This document shows positions 33,273 to 42,244 of a DNA stretch of 60,796 bases, piece by piece. Positions within the stretch are counted from its first letter, which is position 1; the number at the start of each line of letters is the position of its first letter. The stretch is from NCBI GenBank assembly GCA_022446885.1, contig JAKVBU010000019.1:1-60796 (forward strand), in the 5' to 3' direction. The stretch is from Phycisphaerales bacterium. Its GTDB lineage: Bacteria > Planctomycetota > Phycisphaerae > Phycisphaerales > SM1A02. Under the pieces are notes generated by a model, which ran no database searches, was not told the origin of the DNA, and worked only from the letters and a program-made list of their open reading frames with translations. The position numbers and the translations under genes were made by a program.

Positions 33273-34061
33273 TCAGCCCCCTAGGGTGTAGCGGACGAAG
33301 TTCTTGATGGTGCAGCCATCGGGCAGCACATCTTCGACCCGCTGAGACTCATCGAGCACGTACTTCTGCTTGATGAGCGTCGATTCTTCGAGGAACTTCC
33401 GCACCTTGCCCTCGGCCATCTTGGTGGCGATGTCTTCGGGCTTGCCCGTGTCCTTGGCCTCCTGAATGGCGGCCGCGCGGATCTCATCGAGCTTCTCGGC
33501 GGGCACGTCGTCCGGGCCGATGGCTGCCGGATCGTAGAACACGATGTGCTGGCAGATGCCCTTGAGGACATCCTCGCCAGCATCGCCGTCAACCTGCAGG
33601 AGGCAGGCACGCTTGCCATCGTGATGCACGTACTGGCCGAAGGTGCCACCCTCGAGTTTGAGCCCGCGGGTGTAGTTGGCGTTCTCGCCGGTCTTGATGC
33701 GGATGTTGTCTACGGCTGCAGTGATGGCGTCAGACGCTGCGACATCACCGGCGGGGGCGCCCATTGCTTCGGCCACCACCGTGTCCATCATGGCAATGAA
33801 GTCTTCATTGCGAGCGGTGAAGTCGGTCTCGGTGGCGACCTCAACGATGGCGGCGGTGGGCCCATCGATACAGATGGCCACTCGACCTTCGCCGGTGGTC
33901 CGCTCTGTTCGGGTGTCCATCTTGCCCTTGCGCTTGGCGCGAATCCACTCTTCAGCGGCGGTCATGTCGCCGTCACAGGCGTTGAGGGCTTCCTTGCAGT
34001 CCATCATGCCCAGGCCAGTCTTCTGACGAAGGGCCATGACGTCCTTGGCTGCGATACTCAC
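33273..34061 (-). CDS. tsf: Elongation factor Ts
   Basis: A 262-residue EF-Ts that regenerates EF-Tu-GTP in translation. The N-terminal UBA-like ALRQKTGLGMMDCKEAL and the core IVEVATETDFTARNEDF are diagnostic. GTG at 34061 is chosen because SIAAKDVMALR is the family start; the upstream frame is Pro-rich read-through into the rpsB 3' end. It follows rpsB by 37 nt, the classic rpsB-tsf operon, and ends at a strong terminator. Confidence 0.96.
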   Translation of the reverse strand: MSIAAKDVMALRQKTGLGMMDCKEALNACDGDMTAAEEWIRAKRKGKMDTRTERTTGEGRVAICIDGPTAAIVEVATETDFTARNEDFIAMMDTVVAEAMGAPAGDVAASDAITAAVDNIRIKTGENANYTRGLKLEGGTFGQYVHHDGKRACLLQVDGDAGEDVLKGICQHIVFYDPAAIGPDDVPAEKLDEIRAAAIQEAKDTGKPEDIATKMAEGKVRKFLEESTLIKQKYVLDESQRVEDVLPDGCTIKNFVRYTLGG

Positions 34062-34098
34062 GGGTCTGTCTCCAGCAGGGAAAAAGAAAGGCGCCGGC

Positions 34099-34956
34099 TC
34101 ACTCGGCAGCGGCGTCGGTGGTGGGTTCGTCGGAGGTTTCCGGTTCGGCGACGGCAGTGGCTGAGGCCGATCGTTCACCACGGAAGGCGGCTCGGGAAGA
34201 ATTCGCGGCCCGAGGCTTCTCGGCCATTTCGGCGGTGACGTCGGCCATGTCTTCACCTTCGGCGGAGGCGCTTCGGCCAGCGAGGCCGTTGCGGACAGCG
34301 GTGGTGAGGAAGCGAATGACCACGTCGATGCTCCGCATCGAGTCGTCGTTGCCGGGAATCGGGATGTCAACGATGGTGGGGTCGCCATCGGTATCCACGA
34401 GGCCGATGGTGGGAATACCAAGCGTCTTGGCTTCACGCAGGGCGTTCATTTCACGCACGGTGTCGATCACGACCAGGGCGCCGGGCAACTTGTTCATGTT
34501 GCGGATGCCTGCGAGGTTGCGCGTGATCTTGCGCTTCTCCCGCTGCAATTGGGATGCCCGCTTCTTGGAGTAGGACTCGATTTCGCCACTCTCGACCAGC
34601 GTCTCGAGTTCTTCAAGTCGCTTGAGCCGCTCACGGATGGTGCGGAAGTTCGTGAGGGTGCCACCGAGCCATCGCTCGACAACCCAGGGCATACCTACGT
34701 CTGTCGAGTGTTGTTCGATGGCGCCCTTGGCCTGTCGCTTGGTGCCGATGAAGCACACGTCGCGCCCCTCGGCCACGGTGCGCTGAATGAAACGTGAGGC
34801 GGTCAGGAGGCCCTTGACCGTCTCGCGGATGTCGATGATGTGGATGCGGTTGCGCTGCCCCCAGATATAGGGCTTCATCCGCGGGTTCCATCCGCTGCGT
34901 CGCTGGCCAAAGTGAATGCCGGCGTCGAGCAGATCCTGTACGAGCGTCTCGGACAC
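34099..34956 (-). CDS. rpsB: Small-subunit ribosomal protein S2 (uS2) with C-terminal extension
   Basis: About 285 residues. LLDAGIHFGQRRSGWNPRMKPYIWG, VCFIGTKRQAKGAI, RWLGGTLTNFRTI, PGALVVIDTVREMNALREA and IPTIGLVDTDGDP are canonical S2. I prefer GTG at 34956, 9 nt after AGAGGA, over ATG at 34974. A ~50-residue Ala/Thr/Glu-rich extension follows the core, as in several planctomycetes and alphaproteobacteria. It is the first gene of the rpsB-tsf unit. Confidence 0.96.
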   Translation of the reverse strand: MSETLVQDLLDAGIHFGQRRSGWNPRMKPYIWGQRNRIHIIDIRETVKGLLTASRFIQRTVAEGRDVCFIGTKRQAKGAIEQHSTDVGMPWVVERWLGGTLTNFRTIRERLKRLEELETLVESGEIESYSKKRASQLQREKRKITRNLAGIRNMNKLPGALVVIDTVREMNALREAKTLGIPTIGLVDTDGDPTIVDIPIPGNDDSMRSIDVVIRFLTTAVRNGLAGRSASAEGEDMADVTAEMAEKPRAANSSRAAFRGERSASATAVAEPETSDEPTTDAAAE

Positions 34957-35062
34957 GTGTCGTGTTCCTCTCATGCAGCGTCACCGACGACCTGTGCGGG
35001 GGCCGTCCGAGGGACGCTTCCTTGGGTGCAGGGGCCGTAGCGGCGTTCCTGCCAAACGAGGG

Positions 35063-35094
35063 CTCACGGGGGGCCGCACACCCCATCCCGTGAG
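35063..35094 (-). promoter_or_regulatory. Hairpin in the rpsB leader / pyrC-rpsB spacer
   Basis: CTCACGGG at 35063-35070 pairs with CCCGTGAG at 35087-35094, with further G/C pairing possible inside. It lies between the pyrC stop and the rpsB start on the same strand. It could end pyrC transcripts or be an S2-type autoregulatory leader; no T-tract decides this. Confidence 0.3.
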
Positions 35095-35146
35095 GGTTGA
35101 TTGGGCTCCGCTCGAGCGCGGAGGTGAATCGAGGATTCTAGTGGAT

Positions 35147-36472
35147 TCAGGCCGCCGGCTCAATGCCTGAGTCAAGCCGATCGCCCAGCGTGGCGTGTGT
35201 CAATTGACCCCCTCGCATGGTGGCCAAGGCCCTGCCTCGCAGGGCTCGCCCCGAAAAGGGGGTATTGCGGCCCATGGAGGTGAATGTGGGCGTATCGACG
35301 GTCCACTGGGCGTCCGGATCGATGATGGTCAGATCGGCCGGGCCGCCGGGAGAAAGCTGTCCGAGCCCCTTGGCCTCCAGCCCAGCAAGCCGCGCCCCCT
35401 CGATCGTCATCATGGCGATGAGACGCGGCCAGTCGATCGCCCCGGAGTCGATCAACGCCTCTCGATAGAGCGGCAGGCAGATTTCGATCGCCGACATGCC
35501 GAAACTCGCCTGTTGGAACTCTCGTGCCTTGCTTGAGGCCGGATGGGGCGCGTGGTCAGTGGCGAGCACGGTGATCACACCATCAGCCACGGCTTGCCGA
35601 AGCGCCTGTACGTCGGCTTGGGTTCGCAGTGGGGGATTCACCTTGGCCATGGTGTTGCCACCGAGGCATGCTTCTTCTGTCAGCAGCAAGTGGTGGGGGG
35701 CCGCCTCACCTGTGACCTGCTGGCCTTGGGCTCGGGCCGCAGCGATGACGTCCATCGATTCAGCCACGCTCATGTGTTGGGCGTGATAGCGGGCGCCAAT
35801 GTCCCGGTTGAGATCGATATCGCGCTGGAGCATCGCCACTTCGGCTTCGCGTGGCCAGGGGCCAACACCAAGAGATTGGGCGATGGCGCCGGCGTTCATC
35901 GCCGCGCCTTGTGTCATGGCTGGATCCTGGCAGTGCTGCATGAACACGGTGCCGGCCTTCTGTACATCCTGCAGGACGCGGGCCATCACGCTGTCGTCTG
36001 CAATACCGTCGCCATCGTCGGAAATGCCAACGGCGCCCGCCGCTACCAGCTCATGGATGTCGGTTGGCTCGAGGCCCGCTCGCCCCTTGGTGCCGCACGC
36101 CACCGGAAAGACGCGGGCGCTTGCCGGAGCCTGCAGCACATGGTTCACCACCTCGGTGCTGTCCAGCGCCGGGGTGGTGTTGGGCATGCAGCAGACGGTC
36201 GTAAATCCACCGGCCGCTGCGGCCCGGGTGCCGGTGGCGATCGTCTCTTCGTGGTGCCCACTGGTGTCGGGATCACGCAGATGCACGTGGGTGTCGATCA
36301 GGCCGGGGGAAATCAGGCAGCCTTCGGCGTCGATGACTGCTGCGTCGGCGGGGCACTCGAGATCAAGCCCGATCGCCGTGATCGACGCACCCTGCACCAG
36401 CACATGGGCAACTGCATCGACCCCGCTGGCTGGATCGATGACGCGGCCTCCCTGAATGAACCAGTCAGTCAT
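35147..36472 (-). CDS. pyrC: Dihydroorotase (class I)
   Basis: A 441-residue amidohydrolase that cyclises carbamoyl-aspartate in pyrimidine synthesis. Metal ligands H62 and H64 lie in DTHVHLRDPD; CMPNTTPALD, GISDDGDGI, GEAAPHHLLLTEE, KVNPPLRT and LATDHAPH follow, all typical of class I dihydroorotases. The C-terminal NTPFSGRALRGRALATMRGG is also conserved. A TAGAAT box lies 10 nt before ATG, and a CATCAGGTAGAG block is a little further upstream. It is followed on the same strand by rpsB-tsf. Confidence 0.94.
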   Translation of the reverse strand: MTDWFIQGGRVIDPASGVDAVAHVLVQGASITAIGLDLECPADAAVIDAEGCLISPGLIDTHVHLRDPDTSGHHEETIATGTRAAAAGGFTTVCCMPNTTPALDSTEVVNHVLQAPASARVFPVACGTKGRAGLEPTDIHELVAAGAVGISDDGDGIADDSVMARVLQDVQKAGTVFMQHCQDPAMTQGAAMNAGAIAQSLGVGPWPREAEVAMLQRDIDLNRDIGARYHAQHMSVAESMDVIAAARAQGQQVTGEAAPHHLLLTEEACLGGNTMAKVNPPLRTQADVQALRQAVADGVITVLATDHAPHPASSKAREFQQASFGMSAIEICLPLYREALIDSGAIDWPRLIAMMTIEGARLAGLEAKGLGQLSPGGPADLTIIDPDAQWTVDTPTFTSMGRNTPFSGRALRGRALATMRGGQLTHATLGDRLDSGIEPAA

Positions 36473-36494
36473 AGGCCTTGAATTCTACGCGGCC

Positions 36495-36506
36495 TCTACC
36501 TGATGA
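36495..36506 (-). promoter_or_regulatory. CATCAGGTAGAG element upstream of pyrC
   Basis: On the minus strand this 12-mer is identical to part of the block upstream of the choice-of-anchor-B gene (14438-14449) and nearly matches 1564-1576. It could be an alternative -10 region (TAGAGG) or a regulator site. Confidence 0.35.
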
Positions 36507-36514
36507 GCCTGGAC

Positions 36515-36559
36515 GCAAAAGGACATCTCCCCGCTCACTAGAGGCGAGCGGGGAGATGC
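36515..36559 (-). terminator. Rho-independent terminator of the Cys-rich lipoprotein gene
   Basis: A perfect 13-bp stem (36525-36537 with 36547-36559) and a nine-base loop are followed on the minus strand by TCCTTTTGCG. It lies 58 nt beyond the stop of the leftward Cys-rich lipoprotein gene and isolates it from pyrC. Confidence 0.8.
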
Positions 36560-36616
36560 ATCAGGATTCGATTCGTCTCGGTCCCTGACCGAGAACAAGT
36601 CAAGACAGAGGTCAGG

Positions 36617-36988
36617 TCACTCTGACTTCTTGCTGAAGGGGCAGCAGGAGGCGGCCTTCATCTTGCTGGAGCAACTTGAGGCGGTGCCCTCGGTGGCGCT
36701 CAAGGCGGGCTTGTCGGCTGCCTTCTTGGCACCGCAACTGGAGGCGCAGCTTGAGGCACAACCTGAGGTGCTGCCCTCGGTGGCGCTCAGGGCGGGCTTG
36801 TCGGCAGCCTTGTTGGCGGATGAGCAAGCGGCTTGTTGCTGAGGCGTGCAGTCGGCTTTCCCGGCGCAGCAACTGCTGCTGCTACTGACTGCGCCAAGCG
36901 AGGCCTGATTACTGGTGGAGTTGGGGGAGTTGCAACCGGCGGCGAATACCAGGGCTGCGGCGGCAAAGAGGGTCATCAGAGGCTTCAT
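36617..36988 (-). CDS. Cysteine-rich repeat lipoprotein, 123 aa
   Basis: A lipobox (ALVFAAGC) precedes a mature part with ten more cysteines in SSCC, DC, AC, GCASSCASSC, SSC and SCCPF clusters, with Ser, Ala and Lys filling between. A 12-residue unit KPALSATEG-type (AADKPALSATEG) occurs twice, 29 residues apart, matching an 87-bp DNA repeat. No family is recognised; the clusters suggest metal binding or dense disulfides on the membrane surface (inference). It has its own strong terminator and shares a palindrome-containing intergenic region with uvrC. Confidence 0.72.
   Translation of the reverse strand: MKPLMTLFAAAALVFAAGCNSPNSTSNQASLGAVSSSSSCCAGKADCTPQQQAACSSANKAADKPALSATEGSTSGCASSCASSCGAKKAADKPALSATEGTASSCSSKMKAASCCPFSKKSE
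36685..36816 (-). repeat. Two imperfect direct repeats, 87-bp period, inside the Cys-rich lipoprotein gene
   Basis: The ~45-bp segments 36685-36729 and 36772-36816 differ at only a few positions and encode the AADKPALSATEG units. High identity at the DNA level points to recent internal duplication. Confidence 0.75.
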
Positions 36989-37030
36989 TCGAGGTTCTCC
37001 AAATGCGGCCTGTATGCCGCGGGGTTCGTT

Positions 37031-37088
37031 TCTAGGCGTTCCAGCCTAGACAGGAACGTTGTCCCATGCAAGGTTTCCAGCCTAGGAT
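37031..37088. promoter_or_regulatory. Palindrome TCTAGGC-N6-GCCTAGA, direct repeat and uvrC promoter
   Basis: A perfect 7-bp inverted repeat spans 37031-37037 and 37044-37050. TTCCAGCCTAG occurs twice, at 37039-37049 and 37075-37085. A candidate uvrC promoter is TTGTCC (37059-37064), an 18-nt spacer and TAGGAT (37083-37088), 9 nt before the ATG. The palindrome lies between divergent genes, so it may be an operator for either. Confidence 0.45.
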
Positions 37089-37097
37089 CGTCTCAAC

Positions 37098-38504
37098 ATG
37101 GGCCCTGATTGCAATTCCAACGCGGAGAATCGCAGAAATCGGCTCGCCGAGATGGCAGCGGCCTTGCCCCGCACGCCCGGCGTCTACCTGTTCAAGGACG
37201 CCCGGCAGGAGGTGCTCTACGTCGGAAAGGCCAAGGCGTTGCGGGATCGGGTTCGTACCTATTTCCTGCCGTCTACCGATCTGGGCCCCCGGAAGGGTGC
37301 CATGCTCGACAAGATCGACTGCATCGACACCGTGGATGCTGCCACCGAAGCCGAGGCGCTCTTCCTGGAGAGCCGCCTAATCAAGGACCTCAGGCCTCGC
37401 TACAACGTGCTCGCCACCGACGATCGCACCTTCCCCTATCTGGCGGTGACAGTGCGAGATGCGTTTCCGGGTGTGTTCATTACGCGCAATCCTCAAGACG
37501 ATCAGTTCAAAGGAGCCCGAATTCTGGGCCCGTTCGTTTCCAGTGGGGCTTTGCGGGAGGCGGTGGGTGTGATGCAGCGCATCTTCAAGTTCCGCACATG
37601 TCATCTGGACATTGTTCCCGATGACCCGGCTAATCGGTTTTTTCGCCCCTGTCTGCTGCATGCGATCGATCAGTGCTCAGCGCCATGCGCCGATCAGGTG
37701 AGCCCCGAAACGTACGGTGAGGACATCAGACGCCTGCTCGCCTTCATTGGCTCGCAGCGCAGCAAGGTGCTGTGTGAGTTGCAGGAGCAGATGGATGAAG
37801 CCTCGGCCACCCGCGATTACGAACGAGCGGCCTGCATGCGTGATCAACTCCGGGCGATCCAACAGCTTGACGAACGAGAGCACGATGCCCGTGCCGGTCG
37901 CGACTGGCAGCCCGAGGTGACTGTGTTCGCCACCGATCCGGCCGCCTCGCTGCGTTCATTGAATCGGCTACTTGGTACAGAGGCGTCCATTCGAACCATG
38001 GAGGCGATCGACATCGCCCATCTGGCTGGATCGGAGACTGTCGCATCCAAGGTAAGTTTCATTGACGGGAGGCCCTTCAAGAACGGGTATCGGCACTACC
38101 GCATTCGCACGGCGACTAACGACGACGTCCAGTCGATGCGCGAGGTGGTGACTCGGGCATACAGCAGCGCCGGCACCGGAACAGCGCTCTTCCCCGATCT
38201 GATTTTGATCGATGGGGGCAAGGGGCAACTCGACGCAGTGCTGGAACAGTTCGCGACCATGAACTACCAGCCTCCGCTAGTGGTCTCTCTTGCAAAGCGT
38301 GACGAGGTCCTCTGGATCCAAGACCGCCCCGAGGCCCTAAAACTGAGTCGCACCCACGGTGGGCTCAAACTATGTCAGGCCATACGGGACGAGGCCCATC
38401 GCTTCGCGGGGCGATACCACGCCACCCTGCGCCGAAAAACGCTGCTGGAGGGAGATGGGCCGCCGTTTGGGAATTCCACTGGCGATTCGGCCTCCGTCGA
38501 TTAG
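37098..38504 (+). CDS. uvrC: UvrC-like excinuclease subunit lacking the C-terminal HhH domain
   Basis: A 468-residue protein (UvrC is usually ~600). The GIY-YIG domain (PGVYLFKDARQEVLYVGKAKALRDRVRTYF within 27-56, TEAEALFLESRLIKDLRPRYN), a UVR/UvrB-binding helix pair (EQMDEASATRDYERAACMRDQL) and the RNase H-like nuclease half (AIDIAHLAG, LILIDGGKGQLDAV, IRDEAHRFAGRYH) are intact with their acidic residues. The (HhH)2 DNA-binding domain that normally follows is missing; the frame ends in a short Gly/Ser tail. It should make both incisions in UvrABC repair or be a Cho-like variant; no second uvrC is in view. Confidence 0.9.
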   Translation: MGPDCNSNAENRRNRLAEMAAALPRTPGVYLFKDARQEVLYVGKAKALRDRVRTYFLPSTDLGPRKGAMLDKIDCIDTVDAATEAEALFLESRLIKDLRPRYNVLATDDRTFPYLAVTVRDAFPGVFITRNPQDDQFKGARILGPFVSSGALREAVGVMQRIFKFRTCHLDIVPDDPANRFFRPCLLHAIDQCSAPCADQVSPETYGEDIRRLLAFIGSQRSKVLCELQEQMDEASATRDYERAACMRDQLRAIQQLDEREHDARAGRDWQPEVTVFATDPAASLRSLNRLLGTEASIRTMEAIDIAHLAGSETVASKVSFIDGRPFKNGYRHYRIRTATNDDVQSMREVVTRAYSSAGTGTALFPDLILIDGGKGQLDAVLEQFATMNYQPPLVVSLAKRDEVLWIQDRPEALKLSRTHGGLKLCQAIRDEAHRFAGRYHATLRRKTLLEGDGPPFGNSTGDSASVD

Positions 38505-38564
38505 GCTCTACTTTGGAGAACACTTCGTCCATTTACGCGGGGTGGTGGAGAAGGAGATCTGATC

Positions 38565-39413
38565 ATGTGCACCAAGCGTTGTGTCGTAACCAGGTTGACG
38601 ACGAGTCTGGCCATGGGAGCAGGGCTCATTATTGGAGCAGCCCTTGCTATCACATCACCGGTCGGAGCCGATGTTGTCAATATCGGGGTGGGCAACACCT
38701 ACTACAACCCGCCGTATCCCGTGGTACAGCCGGGCGACACGATTCACTGGTTCCGCGTTGCCGGCAACCATGATGTGACAAGTGGTAGGCCTTGTGACGA
38801 GGAAGATGGCTTGTTCTATGCTCCGATCACATCTAGCAATCCGACGTTCGACTGGACCGTCCCTGCAGACGCCTCGGGCGCGATCGTGTACTACTGCGGA
38901 GTAGGCGGCCATTGTGTCAGTGGTGATCAGTACGGGGCGTTGCTAGTTGGTACTGGACCGGCACATGTCATTGAAACAAATGGCATGAACTTCGATCCAG
39001 CTGACATCACTGTCGAAGCTGGCGATGTTGTGGTTTGGCACAACACGGGTGGATTCCACGATGTGACGTTTGGAACGAATTGCACCGATGAGGGAGTTTT
39101 TTCAGAACCACTGACCGCAGAGTTGCCTCACGTTGTTTATGTGGTCCCAGCTGATCATCCAGGTGGCGTGATCGACTACTTCTGTACACCTCACTGCGGG
39201 GCGGGCATGGTGGGAACGATCACGGTCGAGGGATCCGGTACAGACTGCCCTGGCGATGCTGACGAGAGTGGCGATGTAAACGTTGATGACGTGCTGGCCG
39301 TGATCACGGTCTGGGGCCAGAGCTGCGACTGCTCAGAAGATGTCACCGACGATGGACAGGTCAACATCGATGACCTGCTGCTGGTGCTGTCCGCATACGG
39401 GCAGTCCTGCTGA
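38565..39413 (+). CDS. Secreted two-domain cupredoxin with dockerin-like tail
   Basis: A 282-residue protein with a signal peptide and strong RBS (GAAGGAGAT before ATG). Domain 1 has GNHDVTSG and YYCGVGGHC but no Met in the last loop. Domain 2 has the full type 1 copper set: H in FHDVTFG, then C, H and M in YFCTPHCGAGM. The C-terminus is a dockerin-like pair (CPGDADESGDVNVDDVLAVI, DVTDDGQVNIDDLLLVLSAYG). It is likely an extracellular electron carrier or copper binder. Confidence 0.87.
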   Translation: MCTKRCVVTRLTTSLAMGAGLIIGAALAITSPVGADVVNIGVGNTYYNPPYPVVQPGDTIHWFRVAGNHDVTSGRPCDEEDGLFYAPITSSNPTFDWTVPADASGAIVYYCGVGGHCVSGDQYGALLVGTGPAHVIETNGMNFDPADITVEAGDVVVWHNTGGFHDVTFGTNCTDEGVFSEPLTAELPHVVYVVPADHPGGVIDYFCTPHCGAGMVGTITVEGSGTDCPGDADESGDVNVDDVLAVITVWGQSCDCSEDVTDDGQVNIDDLLLVLSAYGQSC

Positions 39414-39506
39414 TTCGAAGACCACATTCCATCGGGCAGTACATCCCACTGCAGGAGTTGGCCGCATCGCTGAGGAAAGACCCTGTCGACCGACAGCGAG
39501 GCAGGC

Positions 39507-41600
39507 TCAGGCCGGGCTGGGCACGAAGCCCTGACCTGTCTCTTCGTCTGTATCCGTATCGGGCGAGGGATCAGTTGTCTTGCTGGTCGCCGGCGGATCG
39601 CTTCGCTCGGCTTCCAGCAGGTCGGCGACGGTGGGGCGATCGAGTCGGCCACCGTCGACCAGCGTCATCACTTCATCGCTCTGGAGCGTCTCGTATCGCA
39701 GCAGGGCCTCGGCGATGGCGCAGACCTTGTCCCAGTGATCGTCGATCATCCGCTCGGCGTCCTCGAAGGCGGCGTCGATGATCGACTTGACTTCCTCGTC
39801 GATGATGCGGGCGGTGTCCGGTGAGTAGTCCTTCTCGGGAACGAAGACTTCCTGCGTGTCCGTGCCGGCGTAACGCACGAAACCCAGACGATCAGACATG
39901 CCCCACTCGAGCACCATGTGGCGGGCGTAATTGGTCGCCATCTGGATGTCCATTGCGGCGCCGGAGCTGACTTCGCCCGTCTTGCGGCCTTCAGCGATTC
40001 GCCCGGCGCAAAGCACCCGCAGCGTGGCCTCGAGGTAGGCTCGCCCGAAGCCGTAGCGGTCTTTCTCCGGCAGGCTGAACGTGGCACCCATCGCCTGACC
40101 GCGCGGAATGATCGTGACCTTGTGTACCGGGTCAGCGTGCTCGAGCAACGCCTGAACGGCGGCGTGGCCTGCTTCGTGCCAGGCAGTAGCGCTGCGCTCC
40201 TGTTCCTCGACCTTTCGGCTGCGGCGAGCTCGCCCGAAGCGGATCTTGTCGCGTGCCTCTTCCATGTCGGCCTGATCGACCGCTTCCTTGTCGTGCATCG
40301 TGGCGAGGATCGCGGCCTCGTTGATGAGGGCGGCCAGATCGGCGCCCGAGAACATCGGCGTACCGCGGGCGACACGCTCGAGGTCTACCTCAGGTGACAT
40401 GGTCACTTCGGTGGCGTGTACTTCGAGGATCTTCATGCGGCCGGCGAGATCGGGAAGCGAGACGTGCACCTGGCGGTCGAATCGGCCCGGCCGCGTCAAC
40501 GCCGGGTCAAGCACGTCCGACCGGTTCGTTGCCGCGATCACGATCACCTGATCGGTGGCTTCGAAGCCGTCCATCTCAACCAAGATGGCATTGAGGGTTT
40601 GCTCTCGTTCGTCGTGACCGCCGGAGGAGAAGCCACTTCCGCGCCGGCGACCGACGGCATCGATCTCGTCGAGGAAGATGATGCACGGGCTGTTCTCTTT
40701 GGCTTGCTTGAAGAGGTCACGCACGCGGCTGGCGCCTACGCCCACAAACATCTCCACGAAGTCTGAACCCGAGATTGAGAAGAAGGGGGCGTCTGCTTCG
40801 CCAGCAATGGCCTTTGCCAGCAGTGTCTTGCCGCAGCCGGGCGGGCCGACCATCAAGACGCCCCGTGGAATTCGCCCACCTAGCCGCTGGAACTTCTTGG
40901 GGTTCTTGAGAAACTCGACGATCTCGAGCACCTCATCTTTGGCTTCGTCGATGCCGGCCACATCAGAGAACCGAATCTCGGTGTTCTCCTTGGTGGTGAC
41001 ACGGTGCCTTGACTTACCGAAATTGCCCAGCATGCCACCTGGTCCACCGCCGGCGCTGCGCACTGATCTGGCGATCAGGAACCACACCAGCAGCACGAGC
41101 AGCAGGAAGGGCCCCATGGTCAGCAGCAGATTCATCCAGATGCTCTGGCCGGTATCGGCGCTGTGGTCAACCTTGAGCGCCTCCAGCTCGGCCAGATAGT
41201 GGGTTCGACTGTCCGCGTCGATCTTCACCCAGACTGGGGCGGGTTCCTTGCCGGGATTGAGCCCGGCCGTATTGGGGGCGATTGTGGCGACGATGCGGTC
41301 GTTCTTGATCACAACCGGCTCGGGCGAGCCGGGCGTGGGCTCCCAGCGGCGACCGGTATCAGGGTCGATCAGGGCCTTGAACCGCTCCCAAGAGGTGATC
41401 TGCGTGCCGCTGCGGCCGGAACTCATCACGGCGAGCATGATCGCCAGCAGCCCGAGAATGAAGATCCACGACATCAGCCCGCGGCCTGGCGAGCCCTGTG
41501 GGCGTTGGCGGTTGGGGTCCTGCTGTGGGCCCTGACCTTGTGGGCCCTGCCCTTGCGGATCTTGCCCTTGTGGTGCGTTTGGTTGCTGTTGATCTGACAT
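39507..41600 (-). CDS. ftsH: ATP-dependent zinc metalloprotease FtsH
   Basis: A 697-residue membrane AAA protease that degrades unassembled or regulatory membrane proteins. After a Gln/Gly/Pro-rich N-terminal tail come TM helices at ~45-62 and ~158-178, Walker A at 252-259 (GPPGCGKT), Walker [12 protein letters not shown], the [13 protein letters not shown] and the zinc site H475EAGH479. The hydrophilic PQGQGP-repeat tail before TM1 is longer than in E. coli. A TACAAC box lies about 9 nt before ATG. Confidence 0.97.
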   Translation of the reverse strand: MSDQQQPNAPQGQDPQGQGPQGQGPQQDPNRQRPQGSPGRGLMSWIFILGLLAIMLAVMSSGRSGTQITSWERFKALIDPDTGRRWEPTPGSPEPVVIKNDRIVATIAPNTAGLNPGKEPAPVWVKIDADSRTHYLAELEALKVDHSADTGQSIWMNLLLTMGPFLLLVLLVWFLIARSVRSAGGGPGGMLGNFGKSRHRVTTKENTEIRFSDVAGIDEAKDEVLEIVEFLKNPKKFQRLGGRIPRGVLMVGPPGCGKTLLAKAIAGEADAPFFSISGSDFVEMFVGVGASRVRDLFKQAKENSPCIIFLDEIDAVGRRRGSGFSSGGHDEREQTLNAILVEMDGFEATDQVIVIAATNRSDVLDPALTRPGRFDRQVHVSLPDLAGRMKILEVHATEVTMSPEVDLERVARGTPMFSGADLAALINEAAILATMHDKEAVDQADMEEARDKIRFGRARRSRKVEEQERSATAWHEAGHAAVQALLEHADPVHKVTIIPRGQAMGATFSLPEKDRYGFGRAYLEATLRVLCAGRIAEGRKTGEVSSGAAMDIQMATNYARHMVLEWGMSDRLGFVRYAGTDTQEVFVPEKDYSPDTARIIDEEVKSIIDAAFEDAERMIDDHWDKVCAIAEALLRYETLQSDEVMTLVDGGRLDRPTVADLLEAERSDPPATSKTTDPSPDTDTDEETGQGFVPSPA

Positions 41601-41701
41601 CGGAGGCAGTTGTATTTCCGGTGTGTTCAGGCAGCGTGCACTGCCCAGAGCCCCATGGTACCAGCGTCCTTGCCCTGGTGATCGAAGGCTTTTGCTTGGC
41701 C

Positions 41702-42244
41702 CTACCAGGCGGCGTGCATTCGATCGACGAGATCGGCCGCCAGACGATTGGCAACCTGACGCTGTCCTATCTCAATCGGCTCATGTGACGGCTGAGTTGG
41801 CACGAACAGCCCGGATCCCGTGAAACCGCGGCTGCCGGCCAGCAGGCGATTGTCATCGAGGTCTTCCCACCGCCAGTCGATGGTCAGTTCCACGATGACC
41901 TCCTGCGACAAGCCGGTGTAGGACGACTGCGAGAGATTTCGCAGTTTCACGTCCCGCAACTCGACCGTGAGGATCGAGTCGGCATGGAGTTCATCAGTGA
42001 CCTTATAGGGCGTTCGCCGCTCTATGGCCTCGATGATCGCTCTGGTGAGCTCCGGTGCCACCTCGCGGTAATAGGTGGAATTGGTAACGGCAGGTACGGC
42101 CACCGTGCGAACGGTGTCGTGCCAGACATCTGCCGTGGACCAGCCCTTTGAGGGGTGATCAGCGCAGCCGCCCAGCATGGCGATGGTCAATGCGCTGCAA
42201 ACTGCAACAGCCGCCACAGAGCGCCGCTTGGTTGATGCACTCAC
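41702..42244 (-). CDS. LptE-like outer-membrane LPS-assembly lipoprotein
   Basis: A 180-residue protein starting at a GTG that overlaps the stop of the BamD-like gene. It has a lipobox (IAMLGGC), then VRTVAVPAVTNSTYYREVAPELTRAI, EAIERRTPYKV and SILTVELRDVKLRNLS, the LptE-family pattern. LptE plugs LptD in LPS insertion. Presence supports a diderm envelope. LptD is not in the window. Confidence 0.8.
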   Translation of the reverse strand: MSASTKRRSVAAVAVCSALTIAMLGGCADHPSKGWSTADVWHDTVRTVAVPAVTNSTYYREVAPELTRAIIEAIERRTPYKVTDELHADSILTVELRDVKLRNLSQSSYTGLSQEVIVELTIDWRWEDLDDNRLLAGSRGFTGSGLFVPTQPSHEPIEIGQRQVANRLAADLVDRMHAAW

